The notes under the pieces were generated by a model that saw nothing but the letters and a program-made list of their open reading frames with translations, had not been told where the DNA came from and did not search any database. Shown piece by piece: positions 19,916-29,025 of a stretch of DNA of 64,000 nt (position 1 is its first letter; the number at the start of each line of letters is the position of its first letter). The position numbers were made by a program, and so were the translations under genes. The DNA lies in the NCBI GenBank assembly GCA_963676335.1, contig OY781057.1, positions 682,001 through 746,000 on the forward strand, written 5' to 3'. The DNA is from G963676335 sp963676335 (GTDB taxonomy: Bacteria; Pseudomonadota; Alphaproteobacteria; Rickettsiales; Rickettsiaceae).

Positions 19916-21721
19916 ATGATAAATAAATTTTTTGACAAAATTAAAGTATATAAAAAGATTGAATTTATCTTTATTTGTTTTCTAATTATTACATCTATTT
20001 TCTGTGCAGTATACACTTATGTTTTTATTGTAGTAAAACAACCGGACCCAAACTTTGCTGTAGGAATTATTTTAATTGATTTAGTAGTATTGCTGTTACT
20101 AATAGTAGTTATTGCTAGAGGTTTTATTTCTAGTTTTTTGAAAAAATCATTAAATAAATCTACACTTTATACTAAATTTATAACTATGTTTAGTATAGCT
20201 GCAGCTATACCAGCAATTACAGTTGCTTTATTTTCTACTTATTTCCTACATTTTGGATTACGAATTTGGTTTGATCAAAAGGTTAGCGCATCAATTAATC
20301 AATCTATCAATATTGCTAATGCTTATATCAAAGAAAATAATCTAGGACTTGCTCAAACTGCAATATCTATAGTTGATGATATTGATAAAATGTATTATAA
20401 ACTTCTTAATAATAATAAATTACTTGAAGAGGTGCTAAATGGGCAGGCTGAATTTAGATCTTTAGATGAAGGTATTATTTTTCAAACAACAACTAAAACC
20501 ATACTTGCAAAAACACGATTAACATTTTCTTTAGCGTTCGCTCAAATCTCTCCAGAATTATTAAAAAAAGCTGATAAAGGATTAATTGTAGAAGTTAATC
20601 CTGGACCTGATCTTGAAAAAATTCGCGTTTTAGTAAAATTACGAAATTATAGTAATACATATTTATTAATAGGAAAACTTTTAGATACACAAATAATCGA
20701 TTATGTAAATCAAACATACGATGCTGCAAAAGCATATGAAAATTTAAGAAAAAATATTAGCAAGATTCAAATCAAGTTTTCTATAATTTTTATTATCATT
20801 GCATTTTTATTAATTCTAGCAGCTATTAGTGTTGGTATCTTGTTTGCTAGTAAAATTACAATACCAATACAAAAATTGGTAGAAGCTACAATAAAAGTCA
20901 AAAAAGGAAATTTACTGGTTCATGTAGAAGAAAATCAAACAAACGATGAAATTAATGTTTTAATTATTGCATTTAATGAAATGATACAGCAACTTAATCA
21001 ACAACAACGTGATTTAGTAATAGCTCAAAAAACAGCAGCTTGGGCTGAAGTTGCTAGAAGGATAGCTCATGAAATTAAAAATCCACTTACTCCTATACAA
21101 TTAGCAACACAGAGGTTGCTTAATAAGTATAAGGATCAAGTTGAAGATCCAATAATATTCACTAAATATATTGATACTATCTTACGTAACACTAAGGATA
21201 TTACCCAAATTGTAGCAGAATTTATCTCTTTTGCTAGTTTACCTAAACCATATTTTGTTAAATGTGAATTTATAAGTTTTTTGAAAAAATTAGTTGAATC
21301 TAGACAAATGATTAGCGAATCTATTAAATATGATTTTAAAACAAACATAGAGTATATATATATGGTTTGTGATAATGGACAACTTAATCAAGTAATGACA
21401 AATCTTTTTAAAAACGCTGAAGAATCACTGTCAAATGTAGATAGAGCCGGTATAATCGAGGTTATAGTTAAACAAGTTGATCAAAAGATTTTTGTATTAA
21501 TAAATGATAATGGAGAAGGGGTTAAAAAAGATTTGTTAAATAACATAACAGAACCTTATATTACAACAAAAGGTAAAGGAAGTGGCTTAGGTTTGGCTAT
21601 TGTAAAAAAAATTATTCAAGATCATTATGGAGAAATTACAGTAGAAAATATAACTCCATATGGAGCTAGTGTTATTTTAAAATTTGACCTAGCACAATTA
21701 AATGCTAAGTTGTTAGTATAA
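19916..21721 (+). CDS. ntrY: NtrY-like sensor histidine kinase
   Basis: Membrane-bound kinase that phosphorylates the NtrX regulator encoded just downstream. The 601-residue protein has three N-terminal hydrophobic segments (about 15-40, 48-70, 87-110), an extracytoplasmic domain, a fourth segment (about 284-310) and a HAMP linker. The phospho-acceptor H-box is IAHEIKNPLTPIQLA with His385, and the ATPase boxes are NLFKNAEES, NDNGEGV and KGSGLGLAIVKK. There is no PAS domain between HAMP and H-box, which is shorter than free-living NtrY (over 700 residues) but like the reduced rickettsial homologues. It lies 47 bp after pgi and 43 bp before ntrX. Confidence 0.93.
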   Translation: MINKFFDKIKVYKKIEFIFICFLIITSIFCAVYTYVFIVVKQPDPNFAVGIILIDLVVLLLLIVVIARGFISSFLKKSLNKSTLYTKFITMFSIAAAIPAITVALFSTYFLHFGLRIWFDQKVSASINQSINIANAYIKENNLGLAQTAISIVDDIDKMYYKLLNNNKLLEEVLNGQAEFRSLDEGIIFQTTTKTILAKTRLTFSLAFAQISPELLKKADKGLIVEVNPGPDLEKIRVLVKLRNYSNTYLLIGKLLDTQIIDYVNQTYDAAKAYENLRKNISKIQIKFSIIFIIIAFLLILAAISVGILFASKITIPIQKLVEATIKVKKGNLLVHVEENQTNDEINVLIIAFNEMIQQLNQQQRDLVIAQKTAAWAEVARRIAHEIKNPLTPIQLATQRLLNKYKDQVEDPIIFTKYIDTILRNTKDITQIVAEFISFASLPKPYFVKCEFISFLKKLVESRQMISESIKYDFKTNIEYIYMVCDNGQLNQVMTNLFKNAEESLSNVDRAGIIEVIVKQVDQKIFVLINDNGEGVKKDLLNNITEPYITTKGKGSGLGLAIVKKIIQDHYGEITVENITPYGASVILKFDLAQLNAKLLV

Positions 21722-21764
21722 AGAAAAATTTTTCTATAACCATATAATATAAATATTAAATTGT

Positions 21765-23204
21765 ATGACAATTAATGTTTTGGTAATTGATGATGAAGCG
21801 GATATTAGAGATCTAATTACTGATATTTTACAAGATCAAGGATTCGCTGTCCGAGCAGCAGCAGATAGCGTTAAAACTTTCTCTCTTTTAAATGAGAAGT
21901 TACCTCATATTATAATATTAGATATTTGGTTACAGGGTAGTGAAATTGATGGATTAGGAATCTTAGAAATTATAAAAAAACATTATTCTCTGCTTCCAGT
22001 TATTGTTATCAGTGGACATGGTACGATTGAAATAGCTGTAAAATCTATTAAAATAGGAGCATTTGATTATATAGAAAAACCATTTACACAAGAAAAATTA
22101 TTAATATCCTTAAAAAGAGCATTAGAAGCTAGTAAATTAAAAAAAGAAAATATTGATCTTAGAAAGATGTTAGGTACAACACTGGAGTTAATAGGAGAAT
22201 CTCAAGGAGTAATAAAATTAAAAAATGACATTACCAAAGCGGCTGCTTCTACGGGACGTATTATAATTTCTGGTCCCTCTGGAAGTGGAAAAGAGTTAGT
22301 AGCTAAATTAATTCATAAAAATTCATTTAAAAATAACGCTCCCTTTATAATTTTTAGTCCCTCAGGTTTAGCAGATAATCAAGTAAGAGATGAATTATTT
22401 GGAATATGTACTTTTGACAATAATGAAACAATTGTATTGAGACGTACAGGGTTACTTGAGCTGGCAAATGGTGGAACTCTATTTATTGATGAAATATCTG
22501 ATTTATCTTTAAATATACAAAGCAAATTAATAAATTTTTTACAACACCAATCTATAGAAAGACATAAAAATAAATTTATTAAAGTTAATGTTCGTTTAAT
22601 TAGCGCTACATGTTTTGATTTGCAAAAAAAAATTGAAGAAAAAAATTTTAGAGAAGATCTGTACCATAAATTGAATAATATTGTAATAAAAGTTCCAACA
22701 TTAAAACATAGAAAAGAAGATATTCCATTATTAATTGAATACTTTACGAAACAAATACTTAAATCATTTAATATAAGAAGAGAATATAAATTCTCTGAAG
22801 AGACAATAGCGTATTTGCAATCTTATAATTGGCCTGGGAATATACGACAAATGAAAAATATTTTAGAATGGGCAATTATAATGACTATAGCTAATAATGA
22901 TCAAAATGCGATTATTCATCCATCTATATTACCACAGGAAATTTTAAAAAATTATTCTTTCACCACAATAGATACTAATTTAAATGTTGTATCTATGCCA
23001 TTAAGAGAAGCAAGAGAATTATTTGAAAAAGAATATTTAGTATCACAATTAAACAGGTTTAATAATAATATTTCAAAAACAGCTGATTTTATTGGAATGG
23101 AGCGTTCTGCTTTACATAGAAAATTAAAAATATTAAATATTAATTTAGATAGTTTTGATAAATTTCATTTTTCTGAAGAAGAAAAAATATCGAAATTAAT
23201 ATGA
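21765..23204 (+). CDS. ntrX: NtrX-like response regulator with degenerate sigma-54 contact loop
   Basis: The 479-residue regulator is paired with NtrY. The receiver domain has the acidic pocket (IDDEADIR), the phospho-acceptor Asp in ILDIWLQGSEIDG, and the conserved Lys in DYIEKPF. The AAA+ domain has Walker A GPSGSGKELVAKLIH, Walker B GGTLFIDEISDLS, REDLYHKLN and WPGNIRQMKNILEWA. The C-terminal Fis-type helix-turn-helix reads NISKTADFIGMERSALHRKL. The GAFTGA loop that contacts sigma-54 is missing: after DELFG comes ICTFDNNETIVLRRTG. The protein can probably bind DNA and respond to phosphorylation but should not open sigma-54 promoters, in line with the absence of rpoN in Rickettsiales. Confidence 0.93.
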   Translation: MTINVLVIDDEADIRDLITDILQDQGFAVRAAADSVKTFSLLNEKLPHIIILDIWLQGSEIDGLGILEIIKKHYSLLPVIVISGHGTIEIAVKSIKIGAFDYIEKPFTQEKLLISLKRALEASKLKKENIDLRKMLGTTLELIGESQGVIKLKNDITKAAASTGRIIISGPSGSGKELVAKLIHKNSFKNNAPFIIFSPSGLADNQVRDELFGICTFDNNETIVLRRTGLLELANGGTLFIDEISDLSLNIQSKLINFLQHQSIERHKNKFIKVNVRLISATCFDLQKKIEEKNFREDLYHKLNNIVIKVPTLKHRKEDIPLLIEYFTKQILKSFNIRREYKFSEETIAYLQSYNWPGNIRQMKNILEWAIIMTIANNDQNAIIHPSILPQEILKNYSFTTIDTNLNVVSMPLREARELFEKEYLVSQLNRFNNNISKTADFIGMERSALHRKLKILNINLDSFDKFHFSEEEKISKLI

Positions 23205-23218
23205 ATTTATCTTCCTAC

Positions 23219-23246
23219 TTGTATTTGACTTATAATTGGATATTAT
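23219..23246 (+). promoter_or_regulatory. Candidate promoter of the rpsL-rpsG-fusA cluster
   Basis: TTGTAT at 23219-23224, 16 bp spacer and TATTAT at 23241-23246 lie about 37 bases before the rpsL ATG. A better -35 (TTGACT at 23225) has no matching -10 at proper spacing. Transcription from ntrX could also run through. Confidence 0.3.
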
Positions 23247-23283
23247 TAGAGGGTGTTTAATTTAAAAAAAATATAAAAATCAG

Positions 23284-23655
23284 ATGCCTACAATCAATCA
23301 ATTAGTAAGAAAAAAAAGGGAAAGAAAAGTAGCTCCTTCTAAAGCGCTAGCTTTACAAAAAAATCCATTTAAAAAAGGAGTCTGTGTTTTAGTAAAAACA
23401 ATAACTCCTAAAAAACCAAATTCAGCTTTAAGGAAAATTGCTAGGGTTAGACTTACAAATAAAGCATATGTTAACGCATATATACCAGGAGAAGGTCATA
23501 ATTTGCAAGAACATTCTGTTGTCTTAGTTAGAGGAGGTAGGGTTCCTGATTTACCAGGTGTGAGGTATCATATTGTAAGAGGCGCATATGACACACAAGG
23601 TGTTAAAAATAGGAAACAAGGAAGGTCTAAATATGGTGCTAAAAAACCTAAATAA
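23284..23655 (+). CDS. rpsL: 30S ribosomal protein S12
   Basis: The 123-residue decoding-centre protein begins MPTINQLVRKKRERK. It contains the invariant TPKKPNSALRKIARVRL (with the Lys whose change gives streptomycin resistance; Lys is present here), GEGHNLQEHSVVLVRGGRV, and PGVRYHIVRGAYDTQGV. Length and sequence are standard. It is the first gene of the str cluster, 17 bp before rpsG. Confidence 0.98.
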   Translation: MPTINQLVRKKRERKVAPSKALALQKNPFKKGVCVLVKTITPKKPNSALRKIARVRLTNKAYVNAYIPGEGHNLQEHSVVLVRGGRVPDLPGVRYHIVRGAYDTQGVKNRKQGRSKYGAKKPK

Positions 23656-23672
23656 TTAAATAAAGGAAAATT

Positions 23673-24161
23673 ATGTCACGTCGATGTAAATCAGTAGAAA
23701 GGAAAATCATATCTGATATAAAGTATGGTAGTATCCAGTTATCCAAGTTTATTAATAGTATTGTAAAATGTGGTAAAAAATCACTAGCGGAAAGAATAGT
23801 GTATGATGCTTTTGCAATTTTAGAAAAAAAGCATAAAGTTGATCCATTTGAAACATTTAATACAGCGATAAAAAGTGTATGTCCTTTGTTAGAGGTTGTC
23901 CCTGTAAGAGTAGGAGGATCGAATTATCAGGTTCCTTCTCCAGTACGAGAAAAGAGAGGAAAAACTTTAGCTATACGATGGATTATCAAAGCTGCTAAAA
24001 AACGTTCAGAGAAAACTATGATTTTAAAATTAGCAGAAGAATTATTTGAAGCTTCAAATGGACGTGGAGGATCAGTAAAAACTAAAGATGATATGCATAA
24101 AATGGCAGAAGCAAATAATGCTTTTGCGCATTTTAGCGTACGTAGAACAAGAAATGGTTAA
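23673..24161 (+). CDS. rpsG: 30S ribosomal protein S7
   Basis: The 162-residue protein of the small-subunit head binds 16S rRNA. It starts MSRRCKSVERKI and contains VRVGGSNYQVPSPVREKRGKTLAIRW, the RNA-binding signature, and ends with FAHFSVRRTRNG. The C terminus is a few residues longer than the 156-residue standard. An AGGAAA sequence 7 bases upstream is its ribosome site. The stop lies 7 bp before the chosen fusA start. Confidence 0.98.
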   Translation: MSRRCKSVERKIISDIKYGSIQLSKFINSIVKCGKKSLAERIVYDAFAILEKKHKVDPFETFNTAIKSVCPLLEVVPVRVGGSNYQVPSPVREKRGKTLAIRWIIKAAKKRSEKTMILKLAEELFEASNGRGGSVKTKDDMHKMAEANNAFAHFSVRRTRNG

Positions 24162-24168
24162 AAAAGAT

Positions 24169-26238
24169 ATGTCGGAAAGTTTAAAAGATACTCGTAATAT
24201 AGGCATTTGCGCCCATATTGATGCAGGTAAAACTACTACAACTGAGAGGATTTTATATTATACAGGAAAGTCATATAAAATAGGAGAAGTTCATGAAGGC
24301 GCTGCTGTTATGGATTGGATGGAACAGGAGCAAGAAAGAGGTATTACAATTACTTCTGCAGCTACTACATGCTATTGGAATGATAAGAGGATTAATATTA
24401 TTGACACTCCTGGGCATGTTGATTTTACCATTGAAGTTGAAAGGTCTTTAAGGATATTAGATGGAGCTGTCGTTGTATTTGATGGGGTAGCAGGGGTAGA
24501 GCCACAATCAGAAACTGTATGGCGTCAAGCAGATAAATATAATGTTCCTCGTATATGTTTTGTAAATAAAATGGATAGGATGGGAGCTAACTTTTTTCGT
24601 TGCGTTACTATGATTTCTGAGCGCTTAGGTGCAAGGCCCTTGGTTACTCAAATTCCTATTGGGTTAGAGGATAATTTTAAAGGTCTTATTGATTTGGTAA
24701 AGATGAAAGCTATCATTTGGAAGGAAGAAACTTTAGGAGCTGAGTATGTATACACAGATATACCTAACGATATGCGCAAACAAGCTGATGAATATCGTAT
24801 TAAATTGTTGGAAACTGCAGTAGAAGTGGATAATGATTTATTAGAGAAATATTTATCTGAAAAAGAAATTATGGAAGAGGAGTTAAAAAATTGCATTAGA
24901 AAAGGAACAATTAATGCTAATTTTATTCCTGTATTATGTGGAAGCGCTTTTAAAAATAAAGGTGTGCAGCCTTTGTTAGATGCAGTAGTTGATTATTTAC
25001 CTTCTCCTATTGATATAGGAAAAATAAAAGCTATAGATGTTAAAACTGGACAAGAATTTGAAAAAATAATTGATACAAAAGAACCTTTTTCAGCTCTTGC
25101 ATTTAAAGTAATGAATGATCCTTTTGTAGGTTCTTTAACTTTTATTCGCATATATTCTGGGCTATTGCAAACAGGGGACACAGTAATTAACACTGTTAAA
25201 GATAAGAAGGAGCGTATCGGACGAATGTTATTGATGCATGCCAATGAAAGGGAAGATATAAAAGAAGCTGCAGCAGGAGATATTATTGCTTTGGCTGGAT
25301 TAAAAAATACAACTACTGGGGATACATTATCTGATCCTAATAATTTAGTAATTTTAGAAAAAATGGAATTTCCAGATCCAGTTATGGAGGTTGCAGTAGA
25401 GCCTAAAACTGCAGCTGATCAAGAAAAAATGTCGGTAGCTTTATTTAGATTATCATTAGAAGACCCTTCATTCAGAGTCTCTGTAGATAAAGAAAGCGGA
25501 CAAACTGTTATCAAAGGAATGGGGGAGCTTCATTTAGAAATTATAATTGATAGAATGAAAAGAGAATTTAAAGTTGAAGCAAATATTGGAGCACCTCAAG
25601 TTGCATACAGAGAAACCATTACTAAAAAAGTTGAAACAGATTATACACATAAAAAACAAACTGGCGGCGCAGGACAGTTTGCACGAGTTATTCTTGTGTT
25701 TGAACCTCTACCTGCAGGGTCTGGATTCCAATTTGAAAATAAAGTTGTGGGTGGAGATGTCCCAAAAGAGTATATTCCAGGTGTAGAGAAGGGATTGTTA
25801 AATATTAAAGAAGGAGGAATATTAGCTGGATATCCAGTAATTGATTGGAAAGCCACTTTAATAGGTGGTGGATTTCATGCTGTAGATTCCAGCACTTTAG
25901 CATTTGAAATTGCTGCTAAAGCTGCTTTTAGAGAAGGCTTACCAAAAGCCGGAGTATGCTTATTAGAACCAATTATGAAAGTAGAAGTAGTAACACCTGA
26001 AGAATATATGGGTAATGTCATTGGAGATTTAAGTAGTCGACGTGGGCAGATTGAAGATATGGAATCAAGAATGAACGCTAAAGTGATATTTGCTAAGGTG
26101 CCTTTAGCTGAAATGTTTGGATATGTTAACACATTAAGATCTTTATCTCAAGGAAGAGCTCAGTATACTATGTTATTTTCTCATTACGAACAAGTGCCTC
26201 CTAATATATTAGAACTTATAAAATTTAAGGGGAAATAA
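24169..26238 (+). CDS. fusA: Elongation factor G
   Basis: Translational GTPase that drives translocation and, with RRF, ribosome recycling. From ATG 24169 the product has 689 residues. G1 AHIDAGKTTTTERIL, G2 ERGITITSAA, G3 DTPGHVD, G4 NKMDRMGA and G5 CGSAFKNKG are all intact, followed by domains II-V (GMGELHLEIIIDRMKREF and DLSSRRGQIEDME). The frame stays open back to 24088 and an in-frame ATG lies at 24154, but those residues overlap rpsG and match no EF-G N terminus. MSESLKDTRNIGI is the natural start. The usual tuf or the rickettsial secE-nusG genes do not follow; dut does. Confidence 0.97.
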   Translation: MSESLKDTRNIGICAHIDAGKTTTTERILYYTGKSYKIGEVHEGAAVMDWMEQEQERGITITSAATTCYWNDKRINIIDTPGHVDFTIEVERSLRILDGAVVVFDGVAGVEPQSETVWRQADKYNVPRICFVNKMDRMGANFFRCVTMISERLGARPLVTQIPIGLEDNFKGLIDLVKMKAIIWKEETLGAEYVYTDIPNDMRKQADEYRIKLLETAVEVDNDLLEKYLSEKEIMEEELKNCIRKGTINANFIPVLCGSAFKNKGVQPLLDAVVDYLPSPIDIGKIKAIDVKTGQEFEKIIDTKEPFSALAFKVMNDPFVGSLTFIRIYSGLLQTGDTVINTVKDKKERIGRMLLMHANEREDIKEAAAGDIIALAGLKNTTTGDTLSDPNNLVILEKMEFPDPVMEVAVEPKTAADQEKMSVALFRLSLEDPSFRVSVDKESGQTVIKGMGELHLEIIIDRMKREFKVEANIGAPQVAYRETITKKVETDYTHKKQTGGAGQFARVILVFEPLPAGSGFQFENKVVGGDVPKEYIPGVEKGLLNIKEGGILAGYPVIDWKATLIGGGFHAVDSSTLAFEIAAKAAFREGLPKAGVCLLEPIMKVEVVTPEEYMGNVIGDLSSRRGQIEDMESRMNAKVIFAKVPLAEMFGYVNTLRSLSQGRAQYTMLFSHYEQVPPNILELIKFKGK

Positions 26239-26263
26239 TTTAAGGGAGAATGATTTTATAAAA

Positions 26264-26707
26264 ATGCTTAATATAGAAATAACGTATCTTTCACATGGAA
26301 AAGGTTTAAATTTACCAGTGTATGCTACAGAGGGTAGTGCTGGTTTAGATTTAGCTGCGGCTGTTTATGATGCTGTTATTATAAAACCTACGGAGCGTTT
26401 AGTAGTTCCTGTTGGAATATCTATAGCTTTGCCCCTAGGATATGAAGGACAGATACGATCTCGTTCTGGTTTAGCTTATAAAAATGGGGTTATTGTGTTA
26501 AATAGTCCTGGAACAATTGACTCTGATTATAGAGGTGAGATTAAAGTAATATTAATTAATTTAGGACAAGAAAGTTTTATTTTGAATCGAGGAATGCGTA
26601 TAGCGCAACTTGTTATCGCTAAATATGAATCTATTAATTGGAAGTTGGTTAAAGAGTTGCCTGATACTCAAAGAAGTAATAGAGGATTGGGATCCAGTGG
26701 TGTTTAA
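26264..26707 (+). CDS. dut: Deoxyuridine 5'-triphosphate nucleotidohydrolase
   Basis: Trimeric dUTPase that hydrolyses dUTP to dUMP and pyrophosphate, keeping uracil out of DNA and supplying dUMP to ThyX (37731). The 147-residue protein has the five family motifs: GSAGLDLAAA, RSRSGLAYKNGV, LNSPGTIDSDYRGEI, a GMRIAQLVI strand and the C-terminal RSNRGLGSSGV arm that closes the active site. It starts 26 bp after fusA. Its stop overlaps the prmC start (TAATG), which points to translational coupling. Confidence 0.96.
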   Translation: MLNIEITYLSHGKGLNLPVYATEGSAGLDLAAAVYDAVIIKPTERLVVPVGISIALPLGYEGQIRSRSGLAYKNGVIVLNSPGTIDSDYRGEIKVILINLGQESFILNRGMRIAQLVIAKYESINWKLVKELPDTQRSNRGLGSSGV

Positions 26708-27540
26708 TGCAAATAAGACAGGTAATTGATTATGCCCAAAAAAAATTATCAACAACTTCAGGGTTAGAAGCGAGAATATTATTATCTCATACTTTAAATA
26801 CTAGCATAGAGTCTTTATTAAGTAATTATTATACTACAATTTCGGTAGATGTTTATAATAAATTTCTTCTTTTATTAGAAAGAAGGCTAAATTTTGAACC
26901 TATTTCATATATAATAGGGTATAAAGAATTTTTTGGTAGACAATTTAGTGTTAATAATCACGTATTAATACCTAGACAAGATTCGGAAACTCTTATTGAA
27001 GCTGTGCTTAAAGACTTTAATAGACAAGATACTTTAAAAATTCTTGATTTAGGAGTAGGTAGTGGGTGTTTACTTATTACATTACTATGTGAATTAGTTC
27101 TTAGTTATGGAGTAGGGGTAGATATAAGTTATGCAGCTTTGGAAGTTAGTTTTTTAAACGCTAGTAATTATACTGTATCTTCAAGAATAGAGTTATTACT
27201 TGGAAATTTATTTGATAATTTAACAACGGAAAGAAAATTTGATATAATTATATCTAACCCTCCTTATATTGCATACGATCAAATACATTGGATGTCTAAA
27301 GAAACTTTATTATATGAACCACATATTGCTTTGTTTGCAAAAATGAATGGACTGGAATATTTTTATAAAATTGCAATGCATGCAAAATCTTTTTTAAAAG
27401 ACAATGGATATATTTACCTTGAAATAGGGCATACTCAATTAGAACAAATAATTACAATGTTTAAACTTCAAGGATATAACCTTATAAAGGTATACAAAGA
27501 CTTATCTAAATATAATAGGTGTTGCTGTTTTTCTTATTAA
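26707..27540 (+). CDS. prmC: Peptide chain release factor N5-glutamine methyltransferase
   Basis: Methylates the Gln of the GGQ motif in RF1 and RF2 using S-adenosylmethionine. The 277-residue protein has the N-terminal helical domain and FYGREF-like KEFFGRQFSVNNHVLIPRQDSE. The SAM-binding motif is LDLGVGSGCLL and the catalytic NPPY motif occurs in IIISNPPYIAYDQI. It is a stand-alone PrmC of normal length. In Rickettsia the homologue is fused to TrmB in one bifunctional protein, so this unfused form is a lineage marker. It overlaps dut by one base. Confidence 0.94.
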   Translation: MQIRQVIDYAQKKLSTTSGLEARILLSHTLNTSIESLLSNYYTTISVDVYNKFLLLLERRLNFEPISYIIGYKEFFGRQFSVNNHVLIPRQDSETLIEAVLKDFNRQDTLKILDLGVGSGCLLITLLCELVLSYGVGVDISYAALEVSFLNASNYTVSSRIELLLGNLFDNLTTERKFDIIISNPPYIAYDQIHWMSKETLLYEPHIALFAKMNGLEYFYKIAMHAKSFLKDNGYIYLEIGHTQLEQIITMFKLQGYNLIKVYKDLSKYNRCCCFSY

Positions 27541-27602
27541 TTTTTTTTGACATAATTATAAGTTTGCTATAAGATTGAGGAATGTTTATTAAAAAAATTT
27601 TA

Positions 27603-27679
27603 GGGGGCGTAGTTTAGTTGGTTAGAATATCTGCCTGTCACGCAGGAGGTCGCGGGTTCAAGTCCCGTCGTCCCCGCCA
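27603..27679 (+). tRNA. tRNA-Asp (GTC)
   Basis: 77 bases with encoded CCA. Acceptor stem GGGGGCG pairs with CGTCCCC (one G-U), the anticodon loop CTGTCAC gives anticodon GTC, and the T arm reads GCGGGTTCAAGTCCCGT. It sits between prmC and rsmH. Confidence 0.96.
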
Positions 27680-27700
27680 TCAATCTTAAATTTTTATGTT

Positions 27701-28624
27701 ATGGGTCGTCATGTTCCGGTATTATTACATGAAATGTTACATTATCTTTCTCCTAAAGATCATGAAATAATACTTGATTGTACTTTTGGTGCTGGAGGAT
27801 ATGCTAAAGCTATTTTAGATAGCTCACTCTGTAATGTAATATCTATTGATCAAGATCCTGACGTTATTTCGTATTCTGAAGAACTTTCTGTTCAATATCC
27901 CAAACGTTTTACATTTATATTAGATAATTTTTTAAATATAGGATACCATTTAAAAGGACAAGTAGATGGTATAGTTTTAGATCTTGGAGTATCGACGTTA
28001 CAGTTAAGTAATCCTGATAGAGGATTCTCCTTCCAGAAGGAAGGAATATTGGATATGCGTATGAATAAAATTGGTTTAACTGCTAAGGACTTTATAGAAA
28101 ATGTTTCTGAAAAAGATTTAGCAGATATTATATATAAATACGGTAATGAAAGACACTCTAGAAAAATAGCTCAACAAATTGTTGCTATTCGAATAAAGGA
28201 GCCTATTGTGTATACTACTCAATTAGCTAATATTGTTAGAGAATGTGTAAAACATAGAACACGTATTGATGCTGCAACCAAAACATTTCAAGCAATTCGT
28301 ATACATTTAAATCAAGAATTAATAGTTTTGCAAAAAACATTAGAACAAATACCAAAATTTTTGAAAATAGGAGGAAGGGTAGTAGTAATTAGTTTTCACT
28401 CTTTAGAGGATAAAATCATAAAGCAAAATTTTATTAATAACTCTAATAAAAGAATTAGTCAATCTAAATACCACAAAGAGGCTATCCTCAATTATGAAAA
28501 AAAAATTTATAAAATCTTGACAAAAAAAACAATAGTTCCTAACATGCAAGAAATAAAATCTAATGTGAAATCTAGGTCTGCAAAACTAAGAGCAGTTTTA
28601 AAAATAAATGATTTGAAACTATGA
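27701..28624 (+). CDS. rsmH: 16S rRNA (cytosine-1402-N4)-methyltransferase
   Basis: Methylates C1402 of 16S rRNA; formerly MraW. The 307-residue protein begins MGRHVPVLLHEMLHYLSP. It has the SAM motif DCTFGAGGYAKAIL, DLGVSTLQLSNPDRGFSF and MRMNK, and the C-terminal VVISFHSLEDKIIKQNF. Normal length. It heads a conserved division and wall run: its stop overlaps the ftsL-like start (ATGA), then ftsI and murE follow. mraZ is not upstream; a tRNA-Asp gene is. Confidence 0.96.
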   Translation: MGRHVPVLLHEMLHYLSPKDHEIILDCTFGAGGYAKAILDSSLCNVISIDQDPDVISYSEELSVQYPKRFTFILDNFLNIGYHLKGQVDGIVLDLGVSTLQLSNPDRGFSFQKEGILDMRMNKIGLTAKDFIENVSEKDLADIIYKYGNERHSRKIAQQIVAIRIKEPIVYTTQLANIVRECVKHRTRIDAATKTFQAIRIHLNQELIVLQKTLEQIPKFLKIGGRVVVISFHSLEDKIIKQNFINNSNKRISQSKYHKEAILNYEKKIYKILTKKTIVPNMQEIKSNVKSRSAKLRAVLKINDLKL

Positions 28625-29022
28625 ATTATTTTAAACGATATAGTTTTATTTATTTTCTCTCTTTTTTGATAATAATGATTATTGGATATGGTTTACTTAC
28701 TTTAAAAAATTTAGTTAAAAACTTGCAACAAGAAGTTAAGTACTTACAAAAACAAATTGATTTAGAAAATGTCAAAATTAATTTAACAAGAGCTGAATTA
28801 ACCTATTTGACTAATCCAAATAGGTTACGGGTATTAGTAGATAAGTACCTTGATTTAGAAGAGATAACATTGTCCCAAATTGATAATAAAAATAATAAAA
28901 ATTTAGTAATAATCAATCAGGAAGGAGTTGATCTTAATTTAAAAGTAAGATATAAGCATAAAAATAGAATTCATCTTAAAAATATTGCCACTCAAAGAGA
29001 CGATCTAAATAGGCATATGTGA
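28621..29022 (+). CDS. ftsL: FtsL-like cell division protein
   Basis: The 133-residue bitopic membrane protein has one segment (about residues 8-28), followed by a coiled coil (LVKNLQQEVKYLQKQIDLEN) and a TYLTNPNRLRVLVDKYLDL region typical of FtsL, whose NP-x-RL pattern is widely conserved. With FtsB and FtsQ, FtsL activates septal wall synthesis by FtsW-FtsI. The position between rsmH (4-base overlap) and ftsI (3 bp gap) strongly supports the assignment, since primary sequence in this family is weakly conserved. Confidence 0.88.
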   Translation: MNYFKRYSFIYFLSFLIIMIIGYGLLTLKNLVKNLQQEVKYLQKQIDLENVKINLTRAELTYLTNPNRLRVLVDKYLDLEEITLSQIDNKNNKNLVIINQEGVDLNLKVRYKHKNRIHLKNIATQRDDLNRHM

Positions 29023-29025
29023 TAT

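Noticed and set aside
24088..24168. Upstream extension of fusA
   Set aside because: It overlaps the rpsG coding end, and the extra residues match no EF-G N terminus; the start at 24169 gives a normal protein.
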